From Hymenobacter cellulosivorans (GTDB lineage: Bacteria; Bacteroidota; Bacteroidia; Cytophagales; Hymenobacteraceae), in NCBI RefSeq assembly GCF_022919135.1, contig NZ_CP095049.1, positions 5,589,001-5,653,000 on the forward strand: DNA of 64,000 nucleotides. The letters are read 5' to 3'. Position 1 is the first letter of the stretch; the number at the start of each line of letters is the position of its first letter. The position numbers were made by a program, and so were the translations under genes. Positions 16,145 through 25,706 of this stretch are shown here, piece by piece. The notes under the pieces were generated by a model. That model made no database searches. It was not told the DNA's origin and saw nothing but the letters and a program-made list of their open reading frames with translations.

Positions 16145-18787
16145 TTATGAAGCTAGCTCCGCCGGAATCTTGGATTCGTATTCGTCCAGCTTCTGCAGCG
16201 TCGCTTTAATATTCTCGGTGAGCAACACGATAACCGAGCCCGGCTTGGCCGTTTGCATCACGTGGTCAATGGCGTCCATTTCGTCCTCGATATAGGTGAT
16301 GGGTAAATCGGCTTTGTCGAGGCGCAGGCCGCGGGTCATGATTTCCTTGAGCTCCTCCTTGGTCTTGCCACGCAAATCCCGGTCTTGCCGCAGAATAATC
16401 TCGTCGAAGATGCGGCCCGCCACGCGCGAGAAGCTGAGCGTATCCTCGTCGCGCCGGTCGCCCAGGCCCGATACCACCCCGACTTTGTGAGTAGCCTCGG
16501 TAGCATTCAGGAACTCGGCGAATTTCTCAATGCCGTGGGTGTTGTGGGCATAGTCGACGATGACCTCGAAGGTCGGAAACTTGTACACGTTCATACGGCC
16601 CGGCGTCTTGGCCGCCGAGGGCACGAAAGTGCGCAGAGCCAGCTTAATGTCATCCTTGTCGAAGCCGTAGCAGTAGCAAGCCAAAGCTGCCGCCAGGCAG
16701 TTTTCGATGTTGAACGTAGCCCGGGCCCCAAACGTAATTGGAAACTCCGCGGCCCGGTCGATGCGCAGCTTGTAGCTATTCTTGTAGATGGTGATATAGC
16801 CTTCCTCGTACACGGCAGCCAGGCCCCCATTCTCGACATGCTCCCGAATTCGGGGGCTGTGTTCGTGCATGCTAAACAAGGCGACCCGGCACTCCAGCTT
16901 CTCGCGCATGGCGTAGGTGTAGTCGTTGTCGGCATTGAGCACGGCCCAGCCGTTTTTGCGCACGGTACGGGGCAGCACGCCTTTTACCTGCGCCATTTCC
17001 TCGACGGTGTAAATGTCGCGCATGCCCAGGTGGTCGGCCGCTACGTTGGTCACAATGGCCACGTCGCAAGTATGGAAGCCCAGCCCGGAGCGTAGCATAC
17101 CGCCGCGGGCCGTTTCGAGCACCGCAAAGTTCACCGTCGGGTCCTTGAGCACAAACTCGGCGCTTTGCCCACCGGTACAGTCACCGCTCTGCAGCTGTAC
17201 CCCCTGAATATAAATGCCGCTAGTAGTCGTGTGGCCAACTTTGTAGCCCTTGGATGCTACAATGTGCGACAAAATATGTGTCGTCGTAGTTTTGCCGTTG
17301 GTGCCGGTCACGGCGAAAATCGGAATCCGGGCGTTTACGCCGGGCGGAAACAGCATGTCAACTACTGGCTCCGCCACGTTACGGGGCAGGCCGTCGGCCG
17401 GAGAAATGTGCATCCGGAAGCCGGGAGCTGCGTTTACCTCAATCACCGCACCCCGGGTTTCATTCAAAGGAATGGCAATGTCGGAAGTCAGCACGTCGAT
17501 GCCGCAAATGTCGAGGCCCACGATGCCCGCCACGCGCTGAGCCAATAACACGTTGTAGGGGTGCACCAGGTCCGTAACGTCGGTAGCAGTGCCACCGGTG
17601 CTGATGTTGGCCGTACTTTTCAGATACAGCTGCTGGCCTTCGGGCAATACCGAGTCCAGAGTTAGGTCCTGGGACTTAAGAATGTCCAGAGTGTGCTGGT
17701 CAGCCTTAATACTGGTAAGTACCTTTTCGTGGCCAATACCGCGGCGCGGATCCTTGTTCACCTCATCAATCAGTTCCTGAATGGTGTTGGTCCCGTTACC
17801 CGTAACAGCGGCTGGGGTGCGCTTGGCGGCGGCAATGAGCTTGCCGTTGACCACGAGCAGGCGGTGGTCGTCGCCCTCAATGAACTGCTCCACAATAACG
17901 GCGCGGGAATACACCTGGGCGGCTTTCAGGCCTTCCACGGCATCTTCCCAGTTGGTGATACGAATCGTGGCGCCCTTGCCGTGGTTGCCATCCAGCGGCT
18001 TCGTCACGATGGGGTAGCCCAGGTCTTCCACAGCATCACGCAGGCCTGCTTCCGAATACACCGTTGTGCCGGTAGGCACCGGCACGCCAGCATCCTTGAG
18101 CATGGCCTTAGTGCGGTTTTTATTGCCGGCCACCTCCACGCCCGCATGAGAGGTGTAGCTGGTCGTCGTGGCCCAGATGCGCTTCTGGTTCACTCCGTAG
18201 CCCAATTGGATGATGCTGCTATTCTTGAGCTGGATGTAGGGAATGTTGCGCGAGGCGGCTTCCGACACAATACTCCAGGTGCTGGGCCCCACAAACTCGT
18301 CTTCCCGGATTTCGTGCAACTCGTCGACAATGGGCTTCACGTCGACGGTTTTGCCCAGGCACAGGTCTTCCACGAGCTGCACGGCGGCTTCGGCTGCCAC
18401 GCGCCCGGCCCGCTCTTCCTGGTAGGCAAACACGACGAATTCCACGCCGGCCTGGTGAGCCGGGTACGACTTGCCCCAGTACACGGGCATGCCCGCCATA
18501 CGCTGCAAAGCCAGCGCCACGTGCTGGATAACGTGGCCCAGCGGTTCGCCGTCCAGAAGCTGCTCTGTGGTCAGAGGTGGGTGCTTATGAACTGATTTTT
18601 CGGTTTCGCTGGCCGGGACCTGGTCCAGCTCGGGTAGTAATGTTGGTAATTGCTCGGCTAGGGCCGGAAAGTGGGTCGACCACACATCGGCCTGCTCGCC
18701 CAGGTCGACTTTCATTACAATCAGCTTGTAATGCTTGACGGACCAGTAGCTTGGGCCGCGCATCGTGCGCAGGTCAATGATTTTCAT
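16145..18787 (-). CDS. cphA: Cyanophycin synthetase
   Basis: ATP-dependent synthesis of the storage polymer multi-L-arginyl-poly-L-aspartate. The start is at 18787 (MKIIDLRTMRGPSYWSV), the typical CphA N-terminus; 880 residues is the normal length. The central ATP-grasp domain carries KPLDGNHGKGATI and CGIDVLTSDIA. The C-terminal Mur-ligase domain has P-loop TGTNGKTTTTH and the later VDYAHNTHGIEKF. No cyanophycinase or isoaspartyl dipeptidase gene lies nearby. Downstream is the 29-bp terminator. Confidence 0.95.
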   Translation of the reverse strand: MKIIDLRTMRGPSYWSVKHYKLIVMKVDLGEQADVWSTHFPALAEQLPTLLPELDQVPASETEKSVHKHPPLTTEQLLDGEPLGHVIQHVALALQRMAGMPVYWGKSYPAHQAGVEFVVFAYQEERAGRVAAEAAVQLVEDLCLGKTVDVKPIVDELHEIREDEFVGPSTWSIVSEAASRNIPYIQLKNSSIIQLGYGVNQKRIWATTTSYTSHAGVEVAGNKNRTKAMLKDAGVPVPTGTTVYSEAGLRDAVEDLGYPIVTKPLDGNHGKGATIRITNWEDAVEGLKAAQVYSRAVIVEQFIEGDDHRLLVVNGKLIAAAKRTPAAVTGNGTNTIQELIDEVNKDPRRGIGHEKVLTSIKADQHTLDILKSQDLTLDSVLPEGQQLYLKSTANISTGGTATDVTDLVHPYNVLLAQRVAGIVGLDICGIDVLTSDIAIPLNETRGAVIEVNAAPGFRMHISPADGLPRNVAEPVVDMLFPPGVNARIPIFAVTGTNGKTTTTHILSHIVASKGYKVGHTTTSGIYIQGVQLQSGDCTGGQSAEFVLKDPTVNFAVLETARGGMLRSGLGFHTCDVAIVTNVAADHLGMRDIYTVEEMAQVKGVLPRTVRKNGWAVLNADNDYTYAMREKLECRVALFSMHEHSPRIREHVENGGLAAVYEEGYITIYKNSYKLRIDRAAEFPITFGARATFNIENCLAAALACYCYGFDKDDIKLALRTFVPSAAKTPGRMNVYKFPTFEVIVDYAHNTHGIEKFAEFLNATEATHKVGVVSGLGDRRDEDTLSFSRVAGRIFDEIILRQDRDLRGKTKEELKEIMTRGLRLDKADLPITYIEDEMDAIDHVMQTAKPGSVIVLLTENIKATLQKLDEYESKIPAELAS

Positions 18788-18990
18788 AGGTTGAAAGGGA
18801 GGGAAAGGATAGTTAGGAGCCCGTTTGTACGCGGGAATGAAATGTAGGGATAATGATTTAGGAAACCCTAGTTTGCCTGATTTTATGCTTTCCCCGCAAA
18901 CTCTTTCAGTTTCAGCCAATCAACTAGATGACCTCCGTATAAATCGCCGAAAAAATATGTATAGTTTACTATATCAACTGCCTAATAAGC

Positions 18991-19022
18991 AAAAAACCCC
19001 GGTCGGGGCTAATCGACCGGGG
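18991..19022 (-). terminator. Terminator of tRNA-Cys
   Basis: On the minus strand, CCCCGGTCG and CGACCGGGG (18997-19005 and 19014-19022) form a 9-bp stem followed by six T. Confidence 0.8.
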
Positions 19023-19056
19023 CACAGAGCTACTGAAAACAGGAACTAATAAAGAG

Positions 19057-19127
19057 AGGTGACGAGCGGATTCGAACCGCTGTAGGAGGTTTTGCAGACC
19101 TCTACCTAGCCACTCGGTCACGTCACC
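19057..19127 (-). tRNA. tRNA-Cys (anticodon GCA)
   Basis: 71-base cloverleaf. The acceptor arm is GGTGACG paired with CGTCACC plus discriminator T. The anticodon stem GAGGT/ACCTC holds loop CTGCAAA, so the anticodon is GCA. The T arm is GCGG-TTCGAAT-CCGC. CCA is not encoded. A good promoter lies just upstream at 19145-19175 and a terminator downstream. Confidence 0.96.
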
Positions 19128-19144
19128 GTGTGTGGATTGGGTTG

Positions 19145-19175
19145 CAAAGCTACGGCATATTCTTCCTTTTCCAAA
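19145..19175 (-). promoter_or_regulatory. Promoter of tRNA-Cys, consensus -33/-7
   Basis: On the minus strand: TTTG (19175-19172), a 19-base spacer, then TAGCTTTG (19152-19145). This is a full match to the Bacteroidota primary promoter. It predicts a start a dozen or so bases before the tRNA 5' end. Confidence 0.8.
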
Positions 19176-19290
19176 TCAACCGGGCGTTTTTCGTTCTTGA
19201 TATGCTTAATACGTTGGCTTTCTGGCAAAAGAAATACCCAAGCAGGTAACGCTTGCAAGCGCCACAAGAAGCAGGTACCGGTAATTCATA

Positions 19291-19317
19291 AAAAAGGCCC
19301 CGACTTGCGCCGGGGCC
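19291..19317 (-). terminator. Terminator of rpsA
   Basis: On the minus strand GGCCCCG (19317-19311) pairs with CGGGGCC (19302-19296), followed by a run of T. It lies 27 bases after the rpsA stop. Confidence 0.75.
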
Positions 19318-19343
19318 TCTTCTATTTTCGACTAAAAGCAAGC

Positions 19344-21371
19344 TTAGGCTTTCTCTTCGTCTTTCTTGTCAGCGTCGTCGTTGCCCAGTGCGTGTTTCAC
19401 GGTGTCAACTACGTCGCCAGCAACCTCGGTTACCTTGTCCAGAGCGGCCGAAGCAGCACCGGTTACGGCAGCCAGGATACCACCTTCGGCAGGAGCCTCG
19501 GTGGCGGGAGCCTTAGCCTCAGCCGTAGCCTGCAGCTTCTGCTCACCAGCCTGACGCTCGGTGCCCATCATCTTGTCGCGCAGTGCCGACAGAGCGTCCA
19601 GGTCACCCAGGGTCGACTTCTCGCCAGCGGCGGGCTTCTTGAGGTCACTCAGCTTGCCTTCACCCTGAGCAGCAGCACCAGCACCGCCGGCAGGCTTCTT
19701 CTTGGTGAATTTCGAAGCGCGGCTATCCTCTTCAGCCTGCTGGTTGTAAGCAGCCGTGTGCGACAGTACGATACGACGGTCATCCTTCGAGAATTCAACT
19801 ACGCGGAAGTCCAGCTGTTCGCCGTTCTCAGCCTGCGAGCCGTCTTCTTTCTGCAGCGACTTAGGATAGGCGAAGCCCTCGATGCCGTAAGGCAGCTCGA
19901 GCACGGCACCACGGTCGTTTTTCTCGGTGATGGTAGCCTTGTGAACCGAGCCAGGGGTGAATACCGTCTGGAACGTATCCCAGGGGTTTTCTTCCAGCTG
20001 CTTGTGGCCCAGGGCCAGACGACGGTTGGCTACGTCGAGCTCCAGTACCTGCACGTCCAGACGGTCGCCCACCTTCACCATTTCGGAGGGGTGCTTGATC
20101 TTCTTGGTCCACGACAGGTCGGAAACGTGCACCAGGCCGTCTACACCTTCTTCCAGCTCTACGAACAGGCCGAAGTTGGTCAGATTGCGCACCAGACCGT
20201 TGTGCTTGGAACCTACGGCGTACTTCGTGCCGAAGTCAGCGCGGGTCCATGGGTCTTCGGTCAGTTGCTTGATACCCAGGCTCATCTTGCGGTCTTCGCG
20301 GTCGAGGGTCAGAATCTGAGCCTCAACTACGTCGCCCTGCTTGATGAAGTCCTGCGGGTTGCGCAGGTGCTGGCTCCAGCTCATTTCCGAAACGTGGATC
20401 AGACCTTCAACGCCGGGGATGATTTCCATGAACGCGCCGTAATCAGCAACGTTCACGATACGGCCTTTCACCTTCGAGCCTACGCCCATTTCGGCTACGA
20501 GCGAATCCCATGGGTGGGGAGTCAGCTGCTTCAGGCCGAGCGAGATACGCTTCTTGGCTTCGTCGAAGTCCAGAACAACCACGTTGAGCTTCTGGTCGAG
20601 CTGCAGAACTTCCGAAGGGTGCGCGATGCGGCCCCACGAGATGTCCGTGATGTGCAGCAGACCGTCGACACCACCAAGGTCGATGAACACACCAAAGTTG
20701 GTCATGTTCTTGATAACGCCTTCGAGGATCTGGCCTTTCTCCAGGTTGTTGAGGATAGCTTCGCGCTGCTTCTCGAGGTCTTTCTCGATCAGGACTTTGT
20801 GCGATACTACTACGTTGTCGAAAGCGGCGTTGATTTTCACAACTTTCACTTCCATACGACGGCCGACATAAATGTCGAAGTCACGGATAGGCTTCACGTC
20901 AATCTGCGAGCCGGGCAGGAAGGCTTCTACGCCGTCCAGATCCATGATCAGACCACCTTTGGTCCGACGCTTTACCACGCCTTCGAGAATGGTGTCATTC
21001 TCCAGAGCGTCGTAGATAGACTTCCAAGCCTGCTTGATCTTGGCCTTCTTGCGGCTCAGGATCAGCTGACCGTTGGAGTCTTCCTGGTCTTCGATGAATA
21101 CCTCAACCTGGTCACCGATTTTGAGGTCGGTCAGGTCGCGGAATTCCGACAGGGGCACCAGGCCGTCCGACTTGAAGCCGATGTTCAGGATTACGTCGCG
21201 GTCGGTGATACCAACTACGGTACCTTTCACCACTTCTTCTTCCTGCACAGTCGTCAGCGTGTCGCCGTACATCTGCTCCATCTCGGCGCGCTGCTCTGCG
21301 GTATAGTTACCACCGAACTGCGAAGCTCCGACGTTGTCCCAATCGAAGTTGTCAACTACTTCTACTGCCAT
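19344..21371 (-). CDS. rpsA: 30S ribosomal protein S1
   Basis: Largest small-subunit protein, which recruits mRNA to the ribosome; important where Shine-Dalgarno sites are rare, as here. The start is at 21371 (MAVEVVDNFDWDNV). Six S1 repeats are visible, beginning at VVKGTVVGITDRDVIL, ILEGVVKRRTKGGLIM, ILEGVIKNMTNFGVFI, KVKGRIVNVADYGAFM, KHNGLVRNLTNFGLFV and VHKATITEKNDRGAVL. A roughly 110-residue low-complexity tail (A/E/K-rich, with an alpha-helical end) follows the last repeat. 675 residues. A -7 box TATCTTTG lies at 21488-21481. Confidence 0.95.
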   Translation of the reverse strand: MAVEVVDNFDWDNVGASQFGGNYTAEQRAEMEQMYGDTLTTVQEEEVVKGTVVGITDRDVILNIGFKSDGLVPLSEFRDLTDLKIGDQVEVFIEDQEDSNGQLILSRKKAKIKQAWKSIYDALENDTILEGVVKRRTKGGLIMDLDGVEAFLPGSQIDVKPIRDFDIYVGRRMEVKVVKINAAFDNVVVSHKVLIEKDLEKQREAILNNLEKGQILEGVIKNMTNFGVFIDLGGVDGLLHITDISWGRIAHPSEVLQLDQKLNVVVLDFDEAKKRISLGLKQLTPHPWDSLVAEMGVGSKVKGRIVNVADYGAFMEIIPGVEGLIHVSEMSWSQHLRNPQDFIKQGDVVEAQILTLDREDRKMSLGIKQLTEDPWTRADFGTKYAVGSKHNGLVRNLTNFGLFVELEEGVDGLVHVSDLSWTKKIKHPSEMVKVGDRLDVQVLELDVANRRLALGHKQLEENPWDTFQTVFTPGSVHKATITEKNDRGAVLELPYGIEGFAYPKSLQKEDGSQAENGEQLDFRVVEFSKDDRRIVLSHTAAYNQQAEEDSRASKFTKKKPAGGAGAAAQGEGKLSDLKKPAAGEKSTLGDLDALSALRDKMMGTERQAGEQKLQATAEAKAPATEAPAEGGILAAVTGAASAALDKVTEVAGDVVDTVKHALGNDDADKKDEEKA

Positions 21372-21480
21372 AATACTGGTTGATCCTACTATACACGGCC
21401 GGCCTAGGATCAAATCCGGGTCCGCGTTATGAGTAACTTCCTGAGGCACAGCCCCAGACCCTGCCACCCTGGCGGGGCGG

Positions 21481-21488
21481 CAAAGATA
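21481..21488 (-). promoter_or_regulatory. Probable rpsA promoter, -7 box
   Basis: TATCTTTG on the minus strand, an exact TAnnTTTG match, about 110 bases before the start codon. No clear -33 TTG at the usual spacing, so support is partial. It implies a leader of about 100 bases. Confidence 0.45.
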
Positions 21489-21547
21489 CGGAGTTTGCGG
21501 CAAGTTTACTAGAGCCCAAACCAGCTGAAAAGCATTACTTTGAGCAG

Positions 21548-22147
21548 ATGAAGAACTGGCTGCTGATTGGGGCATTGGTACTGCTGAGTAGCGCTTGCCA
21601 AAAGCCTTCTGACATAAGTCTGCCCGACCCCGCATATTACCGCCAGCAGGAGACGCAGGTGCTCGTTGATCTGTTTAACGAAATCATTGCTGCTCATAGA
21701 ATGGCTCTTCCGCCACTACCCGGTACCCAGGCAGCTGACACAATTGGGATGCCGCTGTACGTTGCTGACTCTCTGTTTGGTAAGAAAAGTCAATGGCCCC
21801 GCCACCACAAAGCTGGAACTCACAAGGCAGTTTCTGCCACGCAGAGAAACCTGCTAATGGTCCATAATGACTCGCTGACTGAAACAGTTGCTCTCCCGGG
21901 CGCCGTGGTTGCTCTTATAAAACGGCAGGGCTTTCATGTTATAACAGGCCATCGGCGGGGGCATGTGCCGCAGCCAGCTATAGGGATTTCGCTGTCCCGG
22001 GTCATCTTCAACCGCGACTTTACCCAAGCCTGTTTTGTGCATTCCCTGGCCTGCGGAGAGGACTGCGCAGAAGGCACGCTGTTATTTGTCCGCAAACAAA
22101 AAGGCCGCTGGGTAATTACCCAGCGGCACGGTCTGTGGGTTGCCTGA
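21548..22147 (+). CDS. Hypothetical lipoprotein
   Basis: 199 residues with a lipoprotein signal (LVLLSSAC, Cys17) and no family I recognise. The C-terminal part has VIFNRDFTQACFVHSLACGEDCAEGTLL, with several cysteines. Its last 15 codons overlap a perfect 24-base palindrome (22104-22127) that looks like the terminator of the convergent glycosyltransferase operon. Divergent from rpsA. The reading frame is supported by the clean signal peptide and by the protein-like composition. Confidence 0.6.
   Translation: MKNWLLIGALVLLSSACQKPSDISLPDPAYYRQQETQVLVDLFNEIIAAHRMALPPLPGTQAADTIGMPLYVADSLFGKKSQWPRHHKAGTHKAVSATQRNLLMVHNDSLTETVALPGAVVALIKRQGFHVITGHRRGHVPQPAIGISLSRVIFNRDFTQACFVHSLACGEDCAEGTLLFVRKQKGRWVITQRHGLWVA
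22094..22127 (-). terminator. Terminator of the glycosyltransferase cluster, embedded in the opposite gene
   Basis: A perfect 24-base palindrome at 22104-22127 (half GCCGCTGGGTAA). On the minus strand it is followed by CTTTTTGTTTG. It lies 36 bases after the glycosyltransferase stop and inside the 3' end of the plus-strand lipoprotein gene. Confidence 0.65.
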
Positions 22148-22162
22148 ACCCATTTGCGCAGT

Positions 22163-23134
22163 TTAACGGCCGAAGGCCCGCGTCACGGACTTGCTTTCGG
22201 TGGGCAGCACATCCGGCAAATCAGTGTCGTCGATGATGTAGAGGGGGCGCTGCCGGGAGTTGGCCCCAAGGCGGGCAATGTACTCGCCAATAACGCCGAC
22301 GGCCATAAGCTGCACACCACCCAGAAACAGGATGCTGACCATAATGGAAGGCCAGCCCGTGCCGGATTGGAGTTCGAAAAACCGGGCGTAGATGGCGTAG
22401 AGCATGACCAGAAAGGCCACGCCCGATACTACAAAGCCACTGATGGTAGCCATGCGCAAGGGCAGATCCGAGAAGCTGGTAATACCGTCCATGGCCAGCC
22501 CAATGAGCTTGCTGTAGGTGTAGCCGGGCACGCCGCCAGCCCGTTCGGAACGGTCGAATTCGAGGAAGGTCTGGCGGTAGCCAATCCAGGCAATCTGGCC
22601 GCGGATAAACTTGTTCTGCTCTGGCATCTGCTTCAGGGCATTCACCACCTTACGGCTCATGATGCGGAAGTCGCCGGTATCAAGTGGAATATTGACGGAG
22701 GTGATGCGGGCCAGCAGGCGGTAGAATACTTTGGCAGTGAGCAGCTTAATAGCACTTTCCCCCTGCCGCGTGCGACGCTTGGCGTACACGACTTCGTAGC
22801 CCTCCTTGAGCTTCTGGAGCAGTTCGGGAATCAGCTCCGGCGGGTCCTGCAAATCGCCATCCATAACCACCACGGCGGCTCCCGTCGACAAATCCAGGCC
22901 GGCCGTAATGGCTATCTGGTGCCCAAAGTTGCGACTGAAGTTGATATAGTGAATGCGCGGGTCGCGGGCCACGATTTCGCGAATCATTTCCAATGACCGG
23001 TCGCGCGAGCCGTCGTTTACATATATCAGCTCCGTTTGCAGCGGCAGCGCGTCGAGCACGGCACTCACGCGCGCGTTGAGCGCAGCCAGGTTCGTTTCTT
23101 CGTTGTAAATCGGGATGATGATGGATAGATCCAC
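22163..23134 (-). CDS. Family 2 glycosyltransferase (GtrB/DPM1-like) with C-terminal membrane segments
   Basis: Transfers a sugar from a nucleotide donor, typically to polyprenyl phosphate. GT-A fold: SIIIPIYNEETNL (4-16), VNDGSRDRS, and donor/metal motif VVMDGDLQDPPE (about 88-99). Two membrane segments follow (ATISGFVVSGVAFLVMLYAI and SIMVSILFLGGVQLMAVGVI), then the common IARLGANSRQRPLYII. 323 residues. The next minus-strand gene, a methyltransferase, is 29 bases upstream. Confidence 0.9.
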   Translation of the reverse strand: MDLSIIIPIYNEETNLAALNARVSAVLDALPLQTELIYVNDGSRDRSLEMIREIVARDPRIHYINFSRNFGHQIAITAGLDLSTGAAVVVMDGDLQDPPELIPELLQKLKEGYEVVYAKRRTRQGESAIKLLTAKVFYRLLARITSVNIPLDTGDFRIMSRKVVNALKQMPEQNKFIRGQIAWIGYRQTFLEFDRSERAGGVPGYTYSKLIGLAMDGITSFSDLPLRMATISGFVVSGVAFLVMLYAIYARFFELQSGTGWPSIMVSILFLGGVQLMAVGVIGEYIARLGANSRQRPLYIIDDTDLPDVLPTESKSVTRAFGR

Positions 23135-23163
23135 GGGGCTGGGAATGGATAAGTGAAGAGCAG

Positions 23164-23901
23164 CTACTTGCGGGCGAGGACAAAAACACTCACGCCGATC
23201 GGGGCATCGATTAGGCGCAAGAGGCGGTTTTCGATGGTAATAAGATTGCGCAGCAATTTATTCAGCAGCGGCGGCGTCGCAAAGAAATCATCTTTGGCGG
23301 GCGTTTCAGTACCAGGAATTACCCGGCTGAGCAACCGCACCACGGCAGTAGGCAGAAACAGGCCTACATTCCAGTAGGACTGGCGCTTGATATGCAAGCC
23401 AACTTGTTGCAGGCGGCTGGTGAGTTGTGCGGCCGTGTAGCGGCGGAAGTGCTGATTGATAATATCGTGCTTACCCCACATAAAGGGAAAAGCCGGCACG
23501 AATACTAAAAGCTGCCCACCGGGACGCAGCACCCGAGTCCATTCGCGCAGGGCTTGCGCCTCATCGGCGATATGCTCAAGAACATCCGAAGCAATAATCA
23601 GGTCGAAGGAGTCGCTGGAAAAGTCCAGGTGGGCCCCATCCATGCACGAGACATTGGTAAGCCCCCGCTCCCGGGCTACGGCCACACCAGCCTCGCTTAC
23701 ATCAATGCCGGTGAGGTTGGTGTAGCCCGTATTGCTTAAGCGCTGCAACAGTGGCCCGCCGGAACAGCCAATCTCCAAAATTTCGGCCGTTGAGGGTAGA
23801 TGCATTTCCTGAATCAGGCGAAAAACCATGTCGCGCCGAGCTTGAAACCACCAGTAATTTTCTTCAATCTGGTGATATTTTACTTCGTACTCAAGGTTCA
23901 T
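23164..23901 (-). CDS. Class I SAM-dependent methyltransferase
   Basis: 245 residues. SAM motif I is ILEIGCSGGPLLQRL (about 41-55), followed by LTGIDVSEAGV and the post-motif FDLIIASDVLEHIADE, a Methyltransf_11/UbiE-like pattern. FRRYTAAQL is typical of enzymes in surface-glycan and lipid-carrier clusters. It sits between a family 2 glycosyltransferase and a GT-C-like membrane protein, so modification of a glycan or lipid-linked intermediate is plausible (inference). Confidence 0.85.
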   Translation of the reverse strand: MNLEYEVKYHQIEENYWWFQARRDMVFRLIQEMHLPSTAEILEIGCSGGPLLQRLSNTGYTNLTGIDVSEAGVAVARERGLTNVSCMDGAHLDFSSDSFDLIIASDVLEHIADEAQALREWTRVLRPGGQLLVFVPAFPFMWGKHDIINQHFRRYTAAQLTSRLQQVGLHIKRQSYWNVGLFLPTAVVRLLSRVIPGTETPAKDDFFATPPLLNKLLRNLITIENRLLRLIDAPIGVSVFVLARK

Positions 23902-24068
23902 TACTGGGTAATATTAAAAGCCCGACCTTCCCACGCACGGCGTTGTCGAAACAGGATGTTGCGGGTCGGGAGTACCCTGAGCAGCGGGGATTGAAAAGAC
24001 AAAAATGCTGATTTTATTCCGGCTGCCCAAGTTCGAGGGCGGGCCAGAGTATGAACCAGCGGCGGGCT

Positions 24069-25706
24069 TTACCAGCGGTGGTATACCGACAGAAGTTTAA
24101 TGCCATTAGATTTCACCGTGTATACCTCGTTGCCCAGCGTGTCGGGGTAGGCTTCGGGGTGGGTGCGGTAACCGGCAAAATAGTAGCCTTTGCGGTCAGT
24201 ACTGATCTTAAGGCGGGACCGGTCTTCGGGCTTGAGAATGGACAAGTTGTTTTCGAGCAGAATCAGGAACTGGCCGCAGTCGACAGCAATAGAGTCAGAG
24301 GAGTCATTGGCCAGCAGCCATTCCAGGCCACGCCGGAACGACAATCCCCAATAGTCCCGCTCAAAGAGCCTCTCGGCGGAATCAGCCGACAGAAAGGAAT
24401 AATACACCTGCTGGTGCGGGTGCGACTTCACCATACGCCCCAGCGTATAGCCTGCTTCAGCTATTAGCAGGAAACCTAATACCAAAGCCAGGCGCTGGGC
24501 AGCCACATGCGGGCGGCTTACCTGCCACACAGCATGTATGCCCCGCACAGCTAGTAGCAGCATGGCTGGATATACAAAGTAAAGGTGGCGCCAACCGTCG
24601 TAGATGACGGAGTGCAGCACGACTACCATCAGAATCGGAATAATAAACCAGCCGCTGAACAGCAGGTCCAACCGGCCCTCGACAGTGCGTAGCGGCCGAA
24701 TGATGCCGCCCCGCAGTAGGGAGTACACGTAGGTGAGGGCACCGACCACGAAAGCCAACGTGTAGGTTACCGGAGTGCTGATGGCAATCCAGACCGGGGT
24801 ATAATGCCAGGGCAGATTAGTACCCTGAACCACCTCGCCCAGATACAGCAGCGACCCAGCCCAGGCATACTGCCGCATGTTGTCGAAGGCTTGGGCGAAG
24901 TTGGCAAATGGAGCTTCCCACAAAAACGGCCAGCCGATGATGGTGAAGATGCAGGTAGCAACGCAATACACCAGAAACACGCGTAGCAGAAGCAGACGGT
25001 ACTTTTTTTCGGCGGGGCCAAATAACGCTTCCAGCGCTAGCATACCCACCGATAGAGCGAACAGCAGACAACCCAGAATGCGCATGTCGGTAGCCGCCGC
25101 AGTGGCTAGCCCGTGTAGCACGGCCCGGCCCAGCGTGGGCCGCTGGAGCAGCCGCACGAGCGTGTAGATGGCTACGGTAAAAAAGGCCATAAACACCAAG
25201 TCTTTGCCATTATAGAAAGCATCGGCAAAAATGCGGGGAGACAATACGAGCAGGGCGCTGGCCAGCAAGCCTAACTTCCAGCTGTTAAATCGGATACGCC
25301 CCAGATTATACAAAGACCAGGCGCCCAGCATGAAGGTTAGAAAAATGCAGAAGTGCCGCAGCAAGTAATAGGTGCGCGAATCAATGCCGCCTCCTAGGAC
25401 TTCCACGAAGGCCAGCGGTAGGTGAAACAGCACGCCGTGGTCGATTTCAGGGTGACCGTAAAACTCAGGTACGTTGGCAAAAACCGGCTGCTCGGCCACC
25501 CAGGTAGGCGCTACTTGTCCGAGCATATACTTGGCGTTGACCATGCCGTTGACCCGGTCAATAGATTCGTCCCAGGATACCCCGTAGTCCTTAAAAATAA
25601 ACAGCCCGACCAGCAATAAAACGAGGAAGAAGCCTCCAACCGCCCACTTTCGCTGCTTGTCTTCCGGAAAGTCTTTGAACGTTCTAAGTGACTGATAAAA
25701 CGGCAT
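24069..25706 (-). CDS. Polytopic membrane protein, GT-C/ArnT-like glycosyltransferase candidate
   Basis: 545 residues with about ten hydrophobic segments, the first at 25-40 (GGFFLVLLLVGLFIF). The sequence right after it, YGVSWDESIDR, places acidic residues in the first outer loop as in GT-C enzymes that use polyprenyl-phosphate sugars. A soluble C-terminal domain of about 120 residues follows the last segment. It probably belongs with the two downstream genes on the same strand in glycan decoration of lipid or protein. The acceptor is unknown. Confidence 0.7.
   Translation of the reverse strand: MPFYQSLRTFKDFPEDKQRKWAVGGFFLVLLLVGLFIFKDYGVSWDESIDRVNGMVNAKYMLGQVAPTWVAEQPVFANVPEFYGHPEIDHGVLFHLPLAFVEVLGGGIDSRTYYLLRHFCIFLTFMLGAWSLYNLGRIRFNSWKLGLLASALLVLSPRIFADAFYNGKDLVFMAFFTVAIYTLVRLLQRPTLGRAVLHGLATAAATDMRILGCLLFALSVGMLALEALFGPAEKKYRLLLLRVFLVYCVATCIFTIIGWPFLWEAPFANFAQAFDNMRQYAWAGSLLYLGEVVQGTNLPWHYTPVWIAISTPVTYTLAFVVGALTYVYSLLRGGIIRPLRTVEGRLDLLFSGWFIIPILMVVVLHSVIYDGWRHLYFVYPAMLLLAVRGIHAVWQVSRPHVAAQRLALVLGFLLIAEAGYTLGRMVKSHPHQQVYYSFLSADSAERLFERDYWGLSFRRGLEWLLANDSSDSIAVDCGQFLILLENNLSILKPEDRSRLKISTDRKGYYFAGYRTHPEAYPDTLGNEVYTVKSNGIKLLSVYHRW

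Noticed and set aside
19128..21383. A 751-codon open frame antisense to rpsA
   Set aside because: It mirrors the rpsA codons exactly, is rich in V/L/H/Q typical of antisense of acidic repeats, and lacks any domain. rpsA is certain.
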